Positions 41,886 through 52,156 of a stretch of 64,000 nt of DNA are shown piece by piece (the first letter of the stretch is position 1; every line of letters starts with the position of its first letter). Origin of the DNA: Neofusicoccum parvum (lineage: Eukaryota; Ascomycota; Dothideomycetes; Botryosphaeriales; Botryosphaeriaceae); contig CP087208.1 of the NCBI GenBank assembly GCA_020912385.1, forward strand, positions 930,001-994,000, given 5' to 3'. The notes beneath the pieces are model-generated. The model saw only the letters and a program-made list of their open reading frames with translations. It was not told the origin of the DNA and searched no databases. The position numbers were made by a program, and so were the translations under genes.

Positions 41886-44800
41886 ATTTGGCGCTCGGTG
41901 AAACGGGAGGAAAGTACGACGGCAATTGAGTTCGGAAATGCAAACGGGGAGAGACAAAGCAAAGCGGGAACGTGAGCGGAGCGGAACTTTGGTCTTTTCG
42001 CACTCCCATGATGACAACGGTTTTCTCGCGGCTTCTCATACCCGCCTTCTTTTTGTTTCCTACTTGATCCCGGCTTTTTCTGTACTGCAGCGATACCTTG
42101 ATTCTTGAATAATGGGACTATGAACTCAGCAACCAAGTTAGACAGTGCTGTGTGACAGATGGCGTCAATTGAGGCAAGATGTTCCGCTCGTTCTCTCCGA
42201 TTTACTGGTTCTGTCACCTGCGGCAAGATATTCCTCCCGTTAAAGTTTCGTCCGCCCGAACACAGGGAAGATTTGGATTGTATCGTTGATTGTATTATTC
42301 AGGCGTACTAACCCAGCCGTTGCGAAGAGCTTTATGCCAGACGACGTTCGGCCCTTTCGGTCTTTTGTCTGTCATGCACAGTCGCAAAGTTTATGATAGG
42401 GCTGAGAGGGCGGAATTTATACGGATTGGATGGGGTAGAATAGTATTGGGGGGCTGGCGAGGCCTTCGAATGCATAACACAAGCACACAGGGGTACATAC
42501 AGGTACAGAGTAAGAGTACTGCGAGCATGCACGTACATGTGTACTCGAACAAATCGAGACACCGGTGGAAAGCGGGTTCTCGAGACAGGAAGACAAGGTG
42601 GTTAGTGTTCTTTTTTCTTTTTTACCTAGGTACAATGGTAGAGCATGTACGTGTAGTACACGGCGGGGAGGTTGCGTTGCGAACGACGCCGAGCCAGCCA
42701 CACCCAGCCACACCCTTGCGCCAAGGCGGTTGCTTGTTTCGCAGAAGTTGGGGGTGGGGAATAAGAGGTTGGCGGATGTTCGAGAGGGTGATCAGTCTCT
42801 TTATTTTTCTTTTCTTTTTCACCACCCCACGTTGTATGTACATGAACGACAAGAGTATCCGCACGTAGAGAAAGGTCCAGTAGTGGCCGAGGCGGCAAGT
42901 AAAGTGAGAAGGATGCTTAGCAAGAGGATGTGCTTGCATGATGCGTGCAGGCCAGTGGTCAATGCGGGCGAGTAGTGTACGTGGTGCGGTAGCTGCTGCA
43001 GTTACATGGCGCGGTGGTGATCGTCCGGCCGGCCTGACGCGGGGAGGTGCATTGCGCTGCTGCTTGCACAAAGCACACATGCAGGATACATACTTTCTGT
43101 TTCTCTTGGTTGGGTGGAGAGGCAAGGCGGTGGAAGGGAGCAGCGAGGAGGTACAAGAGGAACGAGCGGCGGGGAGAGAACGGAGGAGGGAGATGCTGGC
43201 GGGGTATGGAAAGGAGGAAACGTGACTTGCGGATGGGGAAGGAAGCTTGAGTGATGAAAAAGAGGCCCGCGCAGGGCAACAAGCGTAACTCTCATACGAA
43301 GATCCGGGGCTTATTTCTGTTTATACTTGGGGGAATGATGAAGATCAGAGTGCGCGGGCTGTTTCGTTTCACGGACCCCTTCAATTAAACGCTGTTCTTC
43401 TGCCTGCGCACGTACTCCTGGCTGGCAAGCGTGCAGAGGATCCTGTGCCGCGGAGCTGCTGCAAGAGGTTCGCGACAAAGGATAAAAGCATTGCCAGAGG
43501 CTGCAGGTGCGGCTGGGCGCTGTGGGTGGCTGGCGGGGGTGAGATGAACAAGGATGGGAGAGCTCTGCAAGTGAAGCTTAGAGGGCGCTGCGGTGGGGCG
43601 TGGCGTCGACGTAGCGCGTGTTGCGGCATATCTTAGAAGAGCTTAAAGTGGCCCTGGCCCCGTGCACGAGGTTAAAGTGATAAGAACTAATAATAGGAGG
43701 CGCAGGGTGGCACGGCGAGATGAGATTGATTGATTAATTGCCTGGCAGATGATTGCCCAAGGCGGCGGGAGGAGGCGGGAGAGGCGGGCAGCAGTGGCCC
43801 AGCGCGCATGAACACGGCGGCCAGCAGCAATGCCATTGGGCGCGGTAGAGGGCGCAGAATTGGCGGTCAGTGGCGGCCACACCGGACGGGAAACAAACCG
43901 GCGGAGACTGGGACGGGACGGACGCGTGGACGAGCCGCGATAGGGAGAGCGCAAGAGGGCTGAGCTGGACCGGGCCCTGTCCCTGCCCTTGCTGCGGCAC
44001 TGCGGGTGCACGGCGCCAGGTCTCTGCTGACTCGTGCGCGCGTCGACGATCCGGGGTGCGCTTGGCGCCGCCTGTGTCTGTGCAACGGCAGCGGCAGCGT
44101 GCAGCGGCGACAGCAGCGCAGAGCCGGAAAGCAGGACAAGCAGGAAAGGCAGCGGCTGCGGACGGGCGCCGGCCACACACGGCTCCACCCACCCCGCCCG
44201 CCACCGCATCACAGCGTCAGCACCACGGCTGCGCGGTGCCTCCAGCGTGCAGCCGTCATCGCCCAAGCACCGCCCCGGCCAGCCCGACCCCGGCCGGCGG
44301 ATCTGCCAGGGGCCCGCGAGCCCGCCAGCCCGCCAGCCGCCTCCACGCCCGCCTCAAGCCGCATCCACCAGCGCGCTTTTCTTCAACGGCTCCGCGCCGG
44401 CCAATGGTCTGTCCCATGCCCGCGAGCCCTCCAGCCTGCTGCCCGCCTGCGCTGGCCCAGGCCGCCGCGAGCTGCGCGTCGTCCCCTGCTCCTGGCGCGC
44501 CGTCTGCTCATCTCCGGCCCTGCTGCAGCTGCGAGCACGCTGCACCGCGCACGACACCTCGAATGCGACTGACTTTGCGCTGTCGCCCCCTCCCCAAACA
44601 GCCCGGCATGCTGCCTCGGGCTAGCCGAGCCTCTTGTGCGCCTGGGCTACCAATTTCCCGGCAACCCATGCACATGCCTGCATTCCACATCCTGACTGAT
44701 CGTCGTCCCACGCAGTGCCAACGACTACCAGCTCGCAAGGAGCCTCCTCCCAGGCCATGTAGCTTAGTAGCACCCCGGTCCCGTTCAAGCCGTCCAACCC

Positions 44801-44963
44801 TATCATGCTTCGACAGTGCTATTTAGGACGCCGGCCCCGGCTGTCCCGCCGCTGACTTTTTCCTTCTTTCTGCACGCTTGCTCAACGTGGGCACCGTCGA
44901 CCGCGCAGTTTACTTTATCTTTCATACTCAGTCACTCTTTACCAGCTCCCATTGGAGCCAATA
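41886..44963. other. 3.1-kb gene-poor region
   Basis: Region between the disordered protein and glutaminase genes, both on plus. No gene was recognised. It contains a cluster of GTAC tetramers (42493-42980), a 10-bp tandem duplication (42694-42713), and very GC-rich stretches at 43.9-44.5 kb where chance frames are open on both strands. The last 60 bases before the glutaminase ATG are pyrimidine-rich leader sequence. Confidence 0.5.
42694..42713. repeat. 10-bp tandem duplication
   Basis: Two perfect copies of CCAGCCACAC in intergenic DNA. No known function. Confidence 0.8.
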
Positions 44964-47690
44964 ATGTATTCGTTGCTCGGCCTGGTCTTGGCCGCCTCTG
45001 CATGCGCGCAGTAAGCTCCACCAATCGCTGCCCACCAGCAAATTGGTGCTAACTATCATCGCCAGGAGCAGTGGAAGCAGCGACGATGCTCCGGCAGTAG
45101 TTTATTCCCCGGCACGTCCGCCGGCTGTGCCCCTCGCTGTTCGCTCCCCCTACACGAGCGTCTGGACCTCCACCAAGGAAAATGGCACCTTGAACACCAA
45201 CGGCGTCATGTTCTGGACTGGGCAGGAAGTTGGCTGGGAGGGAATCGTGACTGTCGACGGAGTGTCTTACGAGTGGATGGGAACCGGTCTCAGCGACCTG
45301 CCTCAATTGGACAATGCCAAATCCGCTACTCCGCTGTCCGTCAGCTACGATTCCCAGTACTCCAACTTTACTTTTTCGGCCGGCCCTGTGCTTCTCACCG
45401 CCAGGTTTTTCTCTCCTGTTACCCCGTCGGACCTGTGTCGGACGAGTATTCCTCTGAGTTACCTCGAGGTCTCGTACCAGTCGACGGATAATGCTACACA
45501 CGATGTCAAGCTATACACGGATGTTGACAGCTCTTGGAACAACTACGCCGCGTCGTCAAGCGTTGATTACACCTTCAACGTGGACTCGGCCGCATTCAAG
45601 CCCAACACAACCGTGACAGAGACCACTCTGTTTACTTGGTAGGCAATAGTGCGGCGTCGTGAGGAATGCGCGTTTGCTAACACACCAGCAGGGAATACAA
45701 TCTAGCCCAGGAATTTGACTTTTCCGAACTCAACGACTTCCCCCAATGGGGAAATATGACCTTGACAACCCAGCCTGGTGCTGCCAAGAATTTCTCATAC
45801 CAGTCGGGCGACGCCATCAACACTCGATTCAATTATATCCAGAAGAATTATCTCACTAATGACATTGCTGAAGGAGACGGTCAGATCTTTGCGTTTCAGC
45901 ACGACATGAAGCAGAGCACCCGCGGTAGCGTGCTGTACACGGTTGGCGTAATTCAAGAGCCTGCCATCAATCTGCTCACCAGCGAAGGCTTGCAATCGCT
46001 CAACCCTTGGTGGGGTAGCGAGGAGTGCTACGGAGCCAACCCTGCCCATCTTATTGCCGCTCACTACGATGATTTTGCGGCTGCTCAGGAAATGGCTGCC
46101 GAGTTTGAGACCAAGCTCAAAGCCGATATCGACGAGTACTACGCTTCTGAGGGCGGCAATGTTTCCAGCACTCCCTCATCCACGCCCCCTTACGGCAATG
46201 CATCGATGAACATGGACGACATGTTCACGGTGAACTATGAGACCGGCACTGACCAGTTTGGTGAAAAGTGGATTTTCAACTCCAGCACCGGGTACGGCTA
46301 TTTGGATGCTGCCAACAAGAGTGGTGTTGCTATTCCCGATGTCTCCGAGGCCCAGTCTTACTACGCGATTGTGGCGCTCTCCACCAGACAGATCATGGCA
46401 GCGTACACCCTGACGGTTCCTCCGGATTTTGCATGCGGAAACTCTTCCTCGCTTTACAGCTCTTCAGAACCGTTCATGTTCCAAAAGGAGATTTCATCCA
46501 ACGGCAACATGAACACAGTCGACGTTCTTGTAAGAATTCCTGCTTGTATGAGTTGTGGAAGAATTCGAACTGACCTATGACAGTATCCTGCAATGCCTTT
46601 CTTCCTCTACGCCAACCCGAACCTGCTGAGGTATGCCATGAACCCTCTCTACCTGAACCAAGAGTCTGGATTCTACCCGCGCATGTACTCAATGCACGAT
46701 CTGGGATCGCACTACCCCAATGCTACCGGCCACGTAGAGGGCACCGACGAGCAGATGCCAGTCGAAGAGTCTGGCAACATGCTGTTGATGACCTACGCTT
46801 ACTACAAGTTCACGGGCGATTCCGGCTACCTGCGTGACCACTACACCAAGCTATTCCAGTGGGCGCAGTTCCTGATCGAGTATACCTTGATTCCATCAAC
46901 CCAGCTCAGCACGGATGACTTCCTCGGCACCCTCGAGAACCAGACCAACCTCGCAATCAAGGGCATCGTCGGCCTGCAAGCCATGGCCAGCATCGCCAAT
47001 GTAGTTGGCAACTCGGGTGACTCAGCCAACTTCAGCACCGTCTCGGCGTCCTACTACCAGGCCTGGGAGGAGCTCGCCATCGACCCGACTGGCACGCACA
47101 CGGTGCTCGCCTACGAATGGCGCTCCAGCTGGGGTCTCCTGTACAACTCGTACCCAGACAAGCTGCTTAACCTCGGTGTCATCCGGCAAGAAGTCTACGA
47201 CATGCAATCCACCTTCTACGCCACCATCTCGCAGGTCTTCGGCCTGCCCCTCGACAACCGCCACTCGCTGACCAAATCCGACTGGGAGCTCTGGACGGCG
47301 GCGACGTGCGCGCCGCACACGCGCCGCCTGATCGTCAACGCCATCGCCTACTGGCTCAACAACACGGCCACCGACAAGGCCTTCACCGACCTCTACGAGA
47401 CCATCGCCACCGGCGGCTATCCGGAGAACAGCGCCACCTTCATCGCCCGCCCCGTCACCGGCGGCCACTTCTCGCTGCTCGCCATGTTCCGCGCCGGCCA
47501 GAACAGCACGACAGGCACCGAGCCCGGCGGCTTCCCGGGCAATTCCACCGAGCCACTGCCGCCGGGCGAGACGACACTGCTGCCGGTCGCGCCCGAAGCG
47601 ACTCCGGAGGATGCGCCGACGGTGACTGTGGACGTGGGGACGTTTTTGACGACGACGAGTGTGGTGGTGTCGAGTGCGAGTGCATCGTAG
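44964..47690 (+). CDS. gtaA: Secreted glutaminase A
   Basis: Four exons (44964-45010, 45066-45638, 45692-46529, 46584-47690) encode 854 aa; all introns are 53-55 nt. The first exon is essentially the signal peptide (MYSLLGLVLAASACAQ). The mature enzyme follows the fungal GtaA layout: an N-terminal beta-rich domain (RPPAVPLAVRSPYTSVW, WEGIVTVDGVSYEWMG), then the C-terminal (alpha/alpha) barrel with the blocks FPQWGNMTL, PYGNASMNMDDMFTVNYETG, YPAMPFFLYANPNLLRYAM, MHDLGSHYPNATGH and EESGNMLLMTYAY. It hydrolyses L-glutamine to glutamate and ammonia outside the cell. Many NxS/T sequons are present. A Thr/Pro/Val-rich tail of about 50 residues makes it longer than the roughly 670-690 aa Aspergillus enzymes. 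The transcript probably ends shortly after the stop. Confidence 0.93.
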
Positions 47691-47745
47691 TTGTGGGCGT
47701 AGCGTTTGATTTGCTGATGTTTTGCAGTGTCATGATTCTGGGATA

Positions 47746-47763
47746 TTTTTTTTTAAAAAAAAA
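47746..47763. repeat. T9A9 palindrome downstream of glutaminase
   Basis: Nine T followed by nine A, a perfect 18-bp palindrome 56 bp after the glutaminase stop codon. It may act as part of the 3' end signal or as a nucleosome-excluding tract. Confidence 0.75.
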
Positions 47764-48321
47764 GAAAGATGGTGGCATCCCTTTAATGTGGGAGTCTGTT
47801 GATGATGGAGAGTAATGGACGTGGTGCAAGGCTTAAAAGAACAACATATTCTTACGCAATGCTCGATAGCGAGAATGCAGTTGAAGAATTGATTCATACT
47901 TATACTTATACCTATGAACTATTTCCTATCATACGGTTTTGCAGAATGCTGGTTCAGATGATCAAGACTCAACAGGGGGATCGAGCAGTTGACATTCACA
48001 GCCTCGTCTTGGACACGCGCATTATGCACCTGACAGAGCTCTTCATTGAAGCCATGTCAGCCTCACCCAGGGGTTCTGCTCACACGACAAAATGTGTTCT
48101 CCATGGGACGATGATAAGAGGTGGCGAGTACAATCAATCTTCTTGAGTTAACAATCGTCCCTGATTCCAACCACCGATTCCGGGTGAAAGTGTATTCAAA
48201 AAGAGCGTTAGCCATCGCTCTGCTCGGCCCCTCGGCACCGAATACGACTTTACCCCGAGACCCCACAACGCCACCCAAAAAAGTCCCGCTCCATCACTCC
48301 CAACGAAGGGTCATCGAGGGC

Positions 48322-48326
48322 AAAAA
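48322..48326 (-). terminator. RNA polymerase III terminator of tRNA-Tyr
   Basis: Five T on the minus strand, 11 nt beyond the tRNA discriminator base. This is the expected pol III stop signal and supports the tRNA call. Confidence 0.75.
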
Positions 48327-48337
48327 GATAGGCTTTG

Positions 48338-48428
48338 TCTCCGCTCCCAGAATCGAACTAGGGACCTTTCGATGGCATATGAACAGATATTACAGTCGAA
48401 CGTGATAAACCAACTACACCAAGCGGAG
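48338..48428 (-). tRNA. tRNA-Tyr(GTA) with intron
   Basis: A 91-nt cloverleaf read on the minus strand. The acceptor stem CTCCGCT pairs perfectly with AGCGGAG and is followed by discriminator A. The D arm pairs GTG with CAC. The anticodon stem TTCGA/TCGAA is perfect. The loop CT-GTA-A is interrupted after position 37 by a 16-nt intron. The T arm is CCTAG-TTCGATT-CTGGG with one G-T pair. C1-G72 with A73 is the tyrosine identity pattern of eukaryotes, and nuclear tRNA-Tyr genes of fungi regularly carry an intron at this site. Internal A and B boxes (GTGTAGTTGG and GTTCGATTC) are present and a T5 terminator follows. Confidence 0.85.
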
Positions 48429-49217
48429 ATATATAAGAGATTTCAAGAGGAAATCCTCAGACATTACAGGAGGTGGTCCTCCTGTGCTTGGCTGGGGAAG
48501 GAGCGGTTTAGCAAAAATTATAAACTATACTGCTGGAAAGACGTCGAGAAAGGGAAGAGAAAAAAGAAAAAAAAAGAAAAAAGAAAAGAACTGAACAGTG
48601 TTGAGGGGGGGCTGTGTGGCAGCGAATTCTCGCTTGGATTAACCTCGGACGTCATTCGCGTTCGTGGCTGACAAGGAACTGTGGGACGGATATCTTCGGG
48701 CAGCCTTGGTGCAACGTCGGAGACCTGTGGTATCAGCTATACAACCACCCTCTTGGTTCTTCAAAGCAAGAACTGTATGAAGGCACTCTGGAAGAATTCA
48801 GTGCCACCGGAGAAACATGGGGATATGTGTGGGACAGTTTGTTGGGCAGGAAGCCCGTAGCAGGCTCTTGACGTTTCGAAATCCAAGGAAGAAACAAGGC
48901 AGAAACAGAGAGATAGTCAAATATATTTGTGCTCTGAGTCGTTCCCGGTATGGGGAAACAGGCGCCAGTAAATAAGATTTATATATGAGCAGAAGATGAG
49001 TTCCAGGGTTCCAGGATCTGAGGACCAACCGTCGGAACTCGATCTCTGCAAGGGAAGATCCTGCAGGGGTTGTGTACGTCGTCAGACCTCCAGACGTTCC
49101 GGAAGATGCTTGCAGAAGTCGAATGCTCGGACTGAACACTTCGGACCCGAGTCTTGAAGCAATCTAGAGCGTTGTGCTGGCCTGCGCGACTCCATCAAGA
49201 TGTCCACCAATTCCTCC
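48429..49217. other. Intergenic spacer with possible small remnant ORF
   Basis: Spacer between the tRNA and the oxidoreductase gene. A plus-strand frame at 48614-48871 (85 codons, including GTDIFGQPWCNVGDLWYQL) has a less biased composition than the usual chance frames. It has no partner exon or recognisable domain, so it is left uncalled; it may be the remnant of a gene. Confidence 0.4.
48546..48590 (+). repeat. 45-nt purine-only tract
   Basis: Uninterrupted run of A and G, mostly GAAA units, about 120 bp from the tRNA. Such tracts can form triplex DNA or exclude nucleosomes. Confidence 0.85.
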
Positions 49218-50210
49218 TCACTTCTTCTCCACACCAAATACGATGTCATTCTGCCTCCTCAGATCCGTCGTGATCCCAATCACAATCCTACTCATCTCCT
49301 CCAGCTTCTTCGCCGCCGCCGTATCCTTCTCTTCAATGATCCTCGCAAACTCCTGCGCCTCCTCCTGCAGATTCAACTTCGCCTTCTCCCCCGCCAACTC
49401 TGTCCTCTCTTTCTTCTTCGCATCCACGAAAACCACGCTCTCGATATCCGTCACCCCATTCGCAACCAACGTCCCCTTCTCTCCATACACCTCGCTCGGG
49501 GCCGCCGACGTGTACACCTTGCTCTGATTCACACTCACCGCAAACCCCTCATACTGCAGCGTCACAAACCCGCCGCCATCCGCCCCCGTCCTGATCAACA
49601 CCGGGCTATACGCCTGCGCCTTCGGCTTCCCGAACAGCGCCACGGCGGCGGCGATCGGATACACGCCCAGATCGACCAGCGAGCCGCCCGACAGCTCCAG
49701 GCTGAAGATGTTGGGCGTCTCGCCGGCCAGCACGGCGTTGTAGCGGCTCGAGTAGCTCGCGTAGTTCAGGCTCGCGCCGTAGACGGTGCCCAGGCGGGGC
49801 AGCGCGTCCCTCAGCACCGCGAAGTTCGCCTCCTGGATGTGCCGGTTCGCCTCGATCAGGAAGACGCTCTTCGCGGCGGCCAGCGCGTGCAGCTCCTCGA
49901 ACTCGGCGACCGTCGACGTGGCCGGCTTCTCGAGGATGACGTGCTTGCCGGCGGCGAGGACGGCCTTGGCCTGCGCGTGGTGCAGCGAGTTGGGCGACGC
50001 GATGTAGACGGCGTGCACGTCGGGCGCGGCGGCGAGGGCGTCGAGCGAGGTGTGGGTGGCGCTGACGCCGTGCTTGGACGCGAAGGCGGCGGCCGTGTCG
50101 GCGCTGCGCGAGTAGACGGCGACGAGCTTCCAGCCGCCGCTGGCGTGGGCGGACTGGATGAACGAGTCGGTGATCCAGCCCGTGCCGACGACTGCGAAGT
50201 TGATTGGCAT
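49218..50210 (-). CDS. Gfo/Idh/MocA family NAD(P)-dependent oxidoreductase
   Basis: A single exon of 330 aa from the ATG at 50210 (MPINFAVVGTGWITDSF). The N-terminal Rossmann fold has VGTGWI at 8-13 and the signature EKP at 94-96, whose lysine is normally catalytic. The C-terminal alpha/beta domain carries GGSLVDLGVYP at 175-185, a motif of the dihydrodiol dehydrogenase / D-xylose 1-dehydrogenase branch of the family. No signal peptide, so the enzyme is cytosolic. It should oxidise or reduce a sugar or related polyol with NADP(H); the exact substrate cannot be read from sequence. A fully open antisense frame across the gene is a codon-bias shadow. Confidence 0.92.
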   Translation of the reverse strand: MPINFAVVGTGWITDSFIQSAHASGGWKLVAVYSRSADTAAAFASKHGVSATHTSLDALAAAPDVHAVYIASPNSLHHAQAKAVLAAGKHVILEKPATSTVAEFEELHALAAAKSVFLIEANRHIQEANFAVLRDALPRLGTVYGASLNYASYSSRYNAVLAGETPNIFSLELSGGSLVDLGVYPIAAAVALFGKPKAQAYSPVLIRTGADGGGFVTLQYEGFAVSVNQSKVYTSAAPSEVYGEKGTLVANGVTDIESVVFVDAKKKERTELAGEKAKLNLQEEAQEFARIIEEKDTAAAKKLEEMSRIVIGITTDLRRQNDIVFGVEKK

Positions 50211-51136
50211 GTTGGCGGGTGAGGCGTGAGGCGTGGACAGGTAGGGTGATGATGGTGTTGAAGTTGCTGCAGCTGCTGCCCGGTCGTCACTGCCCCGCCA
50301 TCCCACTATTTTGCCTTACATCATCCGCTGTGGAGACCGATGCCGCCTGGACCTTCCCCGGCCAGGAGAGCCCCGATCGGAGGCGCGCCTCTCAAACGGG
50401 GCTCAATGGAGTCTGTAAGCAGAAAAGGCTGCGGCATTGGCACGACTTGTCCGGGCCAGGGTGAGGGGGTTTCAGGGTGGGTAGCGAATTACGGAGTGCA
50501 TCGCCCCTCGTTCCAATCTTCCAATCGCGACGCGACCGCAGCCGCCTACCACACACCTTGAGTTTAAGCTTATCGTCAATGCGCACAGCAATGGGGGCAG
50601 TTCGTCACAGCCACAGCCACGGATATTTATAGAAACCATCGGGTATGGAGGATGTCCGCTGAATGATGCTCGCATTTCGTAGCATTCGTCTTCTAGCATT
50701 GACTAAGTTCCATCTGCAAAACTACATAGCCCCAGTCGCTTTGAGCGCGCGAGAGCAGACTGATAAAAGGATATACAATGACTGGGTATCATGGCTCTCA
50801 TGTACTGTCTTGTCGCTCGGAGGTTGTCCGCCAGACGAAATCAGAAAACGCCCGTCAAAGTGCCGTAAACGTCAACGCCGTGATACAGAATAAAGGGAAA
50901 AGGGAAGAGAAAAGAGACAGGAAAACTGATCATGGACCTCCCATAAACTCCGAGGCGCGGGCCAATGCGCAATGCATGTAGTACAATGCCAACTTCGCTT
51001 CGCTTCGATGCCCAATCGGGTTATCGTTACACTTTTTTTTGTTCTTTTGTCATGCCAGACTGTCTCTGTGAGAGGTCTGCACAGTCGTTGCGAGATGTGT
51101 GGGTGCATCTCAGGTCTTGTCGTGGTTTCTTTGCCA
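50211..51136. other. Intergenic spacer
   Basis: 926-bp spacer: 5' flank of the oxidoreductase gene and 3' flank of the next minus-strand gene. A short T run lies near 51032-51040. No gene was seen. Confidence 0.55.
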
Positions 51137-52156
51137 TTAGTCCTCCCAGATGGTCTCCAGGTCGAGGTCGCCCCGCTTCTCGGCACCGCAGACACTCCAA
51201 CGCTTCCTCTTGTCTCGGCTGTTCATGCTGAAACCCATGGGCCTGGCGCGAGGGACATCGAGACTGCTCCGCCTGATACCCTCGCTGCCACGCTCCGCAG
51301 CTTTCGCAGCAGCCTCCATCTTGGCAATCTTGTCGGCCTCGATGGCCGCCTCTTCGGCGTCGGGCGAGTCCTCAATCGTCTCCAGACTGGAAATGCTTGG
51401 GCTGCGCGAACGCACCGAAGTTGGAGTCGACGGCATGGACGAGGAAGAGTATGAGCTCGGGTAGTTGACGTTGACGTTGGGAGGGAACGGCTCGTTGAAC
51501 TTGGTGGCCGAGAGGGTCGGAGACGGCTGCGAAGGCGTCGAGGGAGTGCTGCCAGTGACGGACGAGTTCGAGCTGTGCAGCGGAGACATGGGCCTGCGCC
51601 GTTGACGCCCGAAGCCATTGCCAGCGTGCATGGAGAGAGGCGTGGAGCTGTCCAGGGAGCGACGGGGAGCAACGCTCAGCTCCTGCTCCTCCGAGATAAT
51701 GCCAATGTCCGAAACGCTCGAAGCGCTGGGCGGGGGGTATGACTCGTCGAACTTCAGGGAGGCGCGGACGCGAGCGGGCGAGCGCATGGGGCTCGACGGT
51801 CTTGGGATGCCCAGATGGCTCGTAGGGCTCATGGGGGTCGGCGACGAGTGGGCGCGGGTCATGATGGGGGCGCTCAGTGAGGTGGAGCGCAGGTGAGGCC
51901 TGGCATACGGCGAGCGGTTCCTCATCTGGGGCGACGTGTGGGCGGGGAGCAGCGGCGAGGGCGAGGGATCGGTCGAGCGACGCGGAGTCTCTGGGCGATT
52001 GGAGCGCATTTGAGGCAGGTCTTCGAGGCGGTCCTTCTCCTCTAGACGGAGGTCCTTGAGGCCCTGGATTGCTGAGTCAGGCGCAGGCGGAGCCGATTTG
52101 GCCTGGCTGCGGGTCGCAAGGGGGCGGCCGTCGAGGTTTTGAGCGGTCTGGTTCAT
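51137..52156 (-). CDS. Conserved disordered basic proline-rich protein
   Basis: One exon; 339 aa from the ATG at 52156 (MNQTAQNLDGRPLATRS). The frame is open for another 180 codons upstream, but that part is Arg/Pro/Cys-rich like untranslated GC-rich leader, so I prefer the inner start. The protein is mostly Ser/Pro/Arg-rich with many SP and RxxS phosphorylation sites. Two blocks look constrained: LKFDESYPPP (echoed by KFNEPFPPNV about 100 residues later) and the C-terminal SISSLETIEDSPDAEEAAIE, then RRSSLDVPRARPMGF, then DKRKRWSVCGAEKRGDLDLETIWED. The terminal block occurs in fungal proteins of unknown function. No membrane segment or signal peptide. Role unknown; a cell-cycle or kinase substrate is a guess. 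Confidence 0.82.
   Translation of the reverse strand: MNQTAQNLDGRPLATRSQAKSAPPAPDSAIQGLKDLRLEEKDRLEDLPQMRSNRPETPRRSTDPSPSPLLPAHTSPQMRNRSPYARPHLRSTSLSAPIMTRAHSSPTPMSPTSHLGIPRPSSPMRSPARVRASLKFDESYPPPSASSVSDIGIISEEQELSVAPRRSLDSSTPLSMHAGNGFGRQRRRPMSPLHSSNSSVTGSTPSTPSQPSPTLSATKFNEPFPPNVNVNYPSSYSSSSMPSTPTSVRSRSPSISSLETIEDSPDAEEAAIEADKIAKMEAAAKAAERGSEGIRRSSLDVPRARPMGFSMNSRDKRKRWSVCGAEKRGDLDLETIWED

Larger units (their letters stand above)
47691..48337. other. Intergenic spacer
   Basis: 3' flank of the glutaminase gene followed by AT-rich spacer with a short direct repeat of CTTATA near 47900. No gene was seen up to the tRNA. Confidence 0.55.

Noticed and set aside
43870..44826. 318-codon plus-strand frame upstream of glutaminase
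   Set aside because: Dominated by Ala, Arg, Pro and Cys, overlapped by other open frames in GC-rich DNA, and no recognisable segment.
49200..50222. 340-codon frame antisense to the Gfo/Idh/MocA gene
   Set aside because: Arg/Leu/His-rich mirror of the real gene caused by codon bias; the sense frame has clear family motifs.
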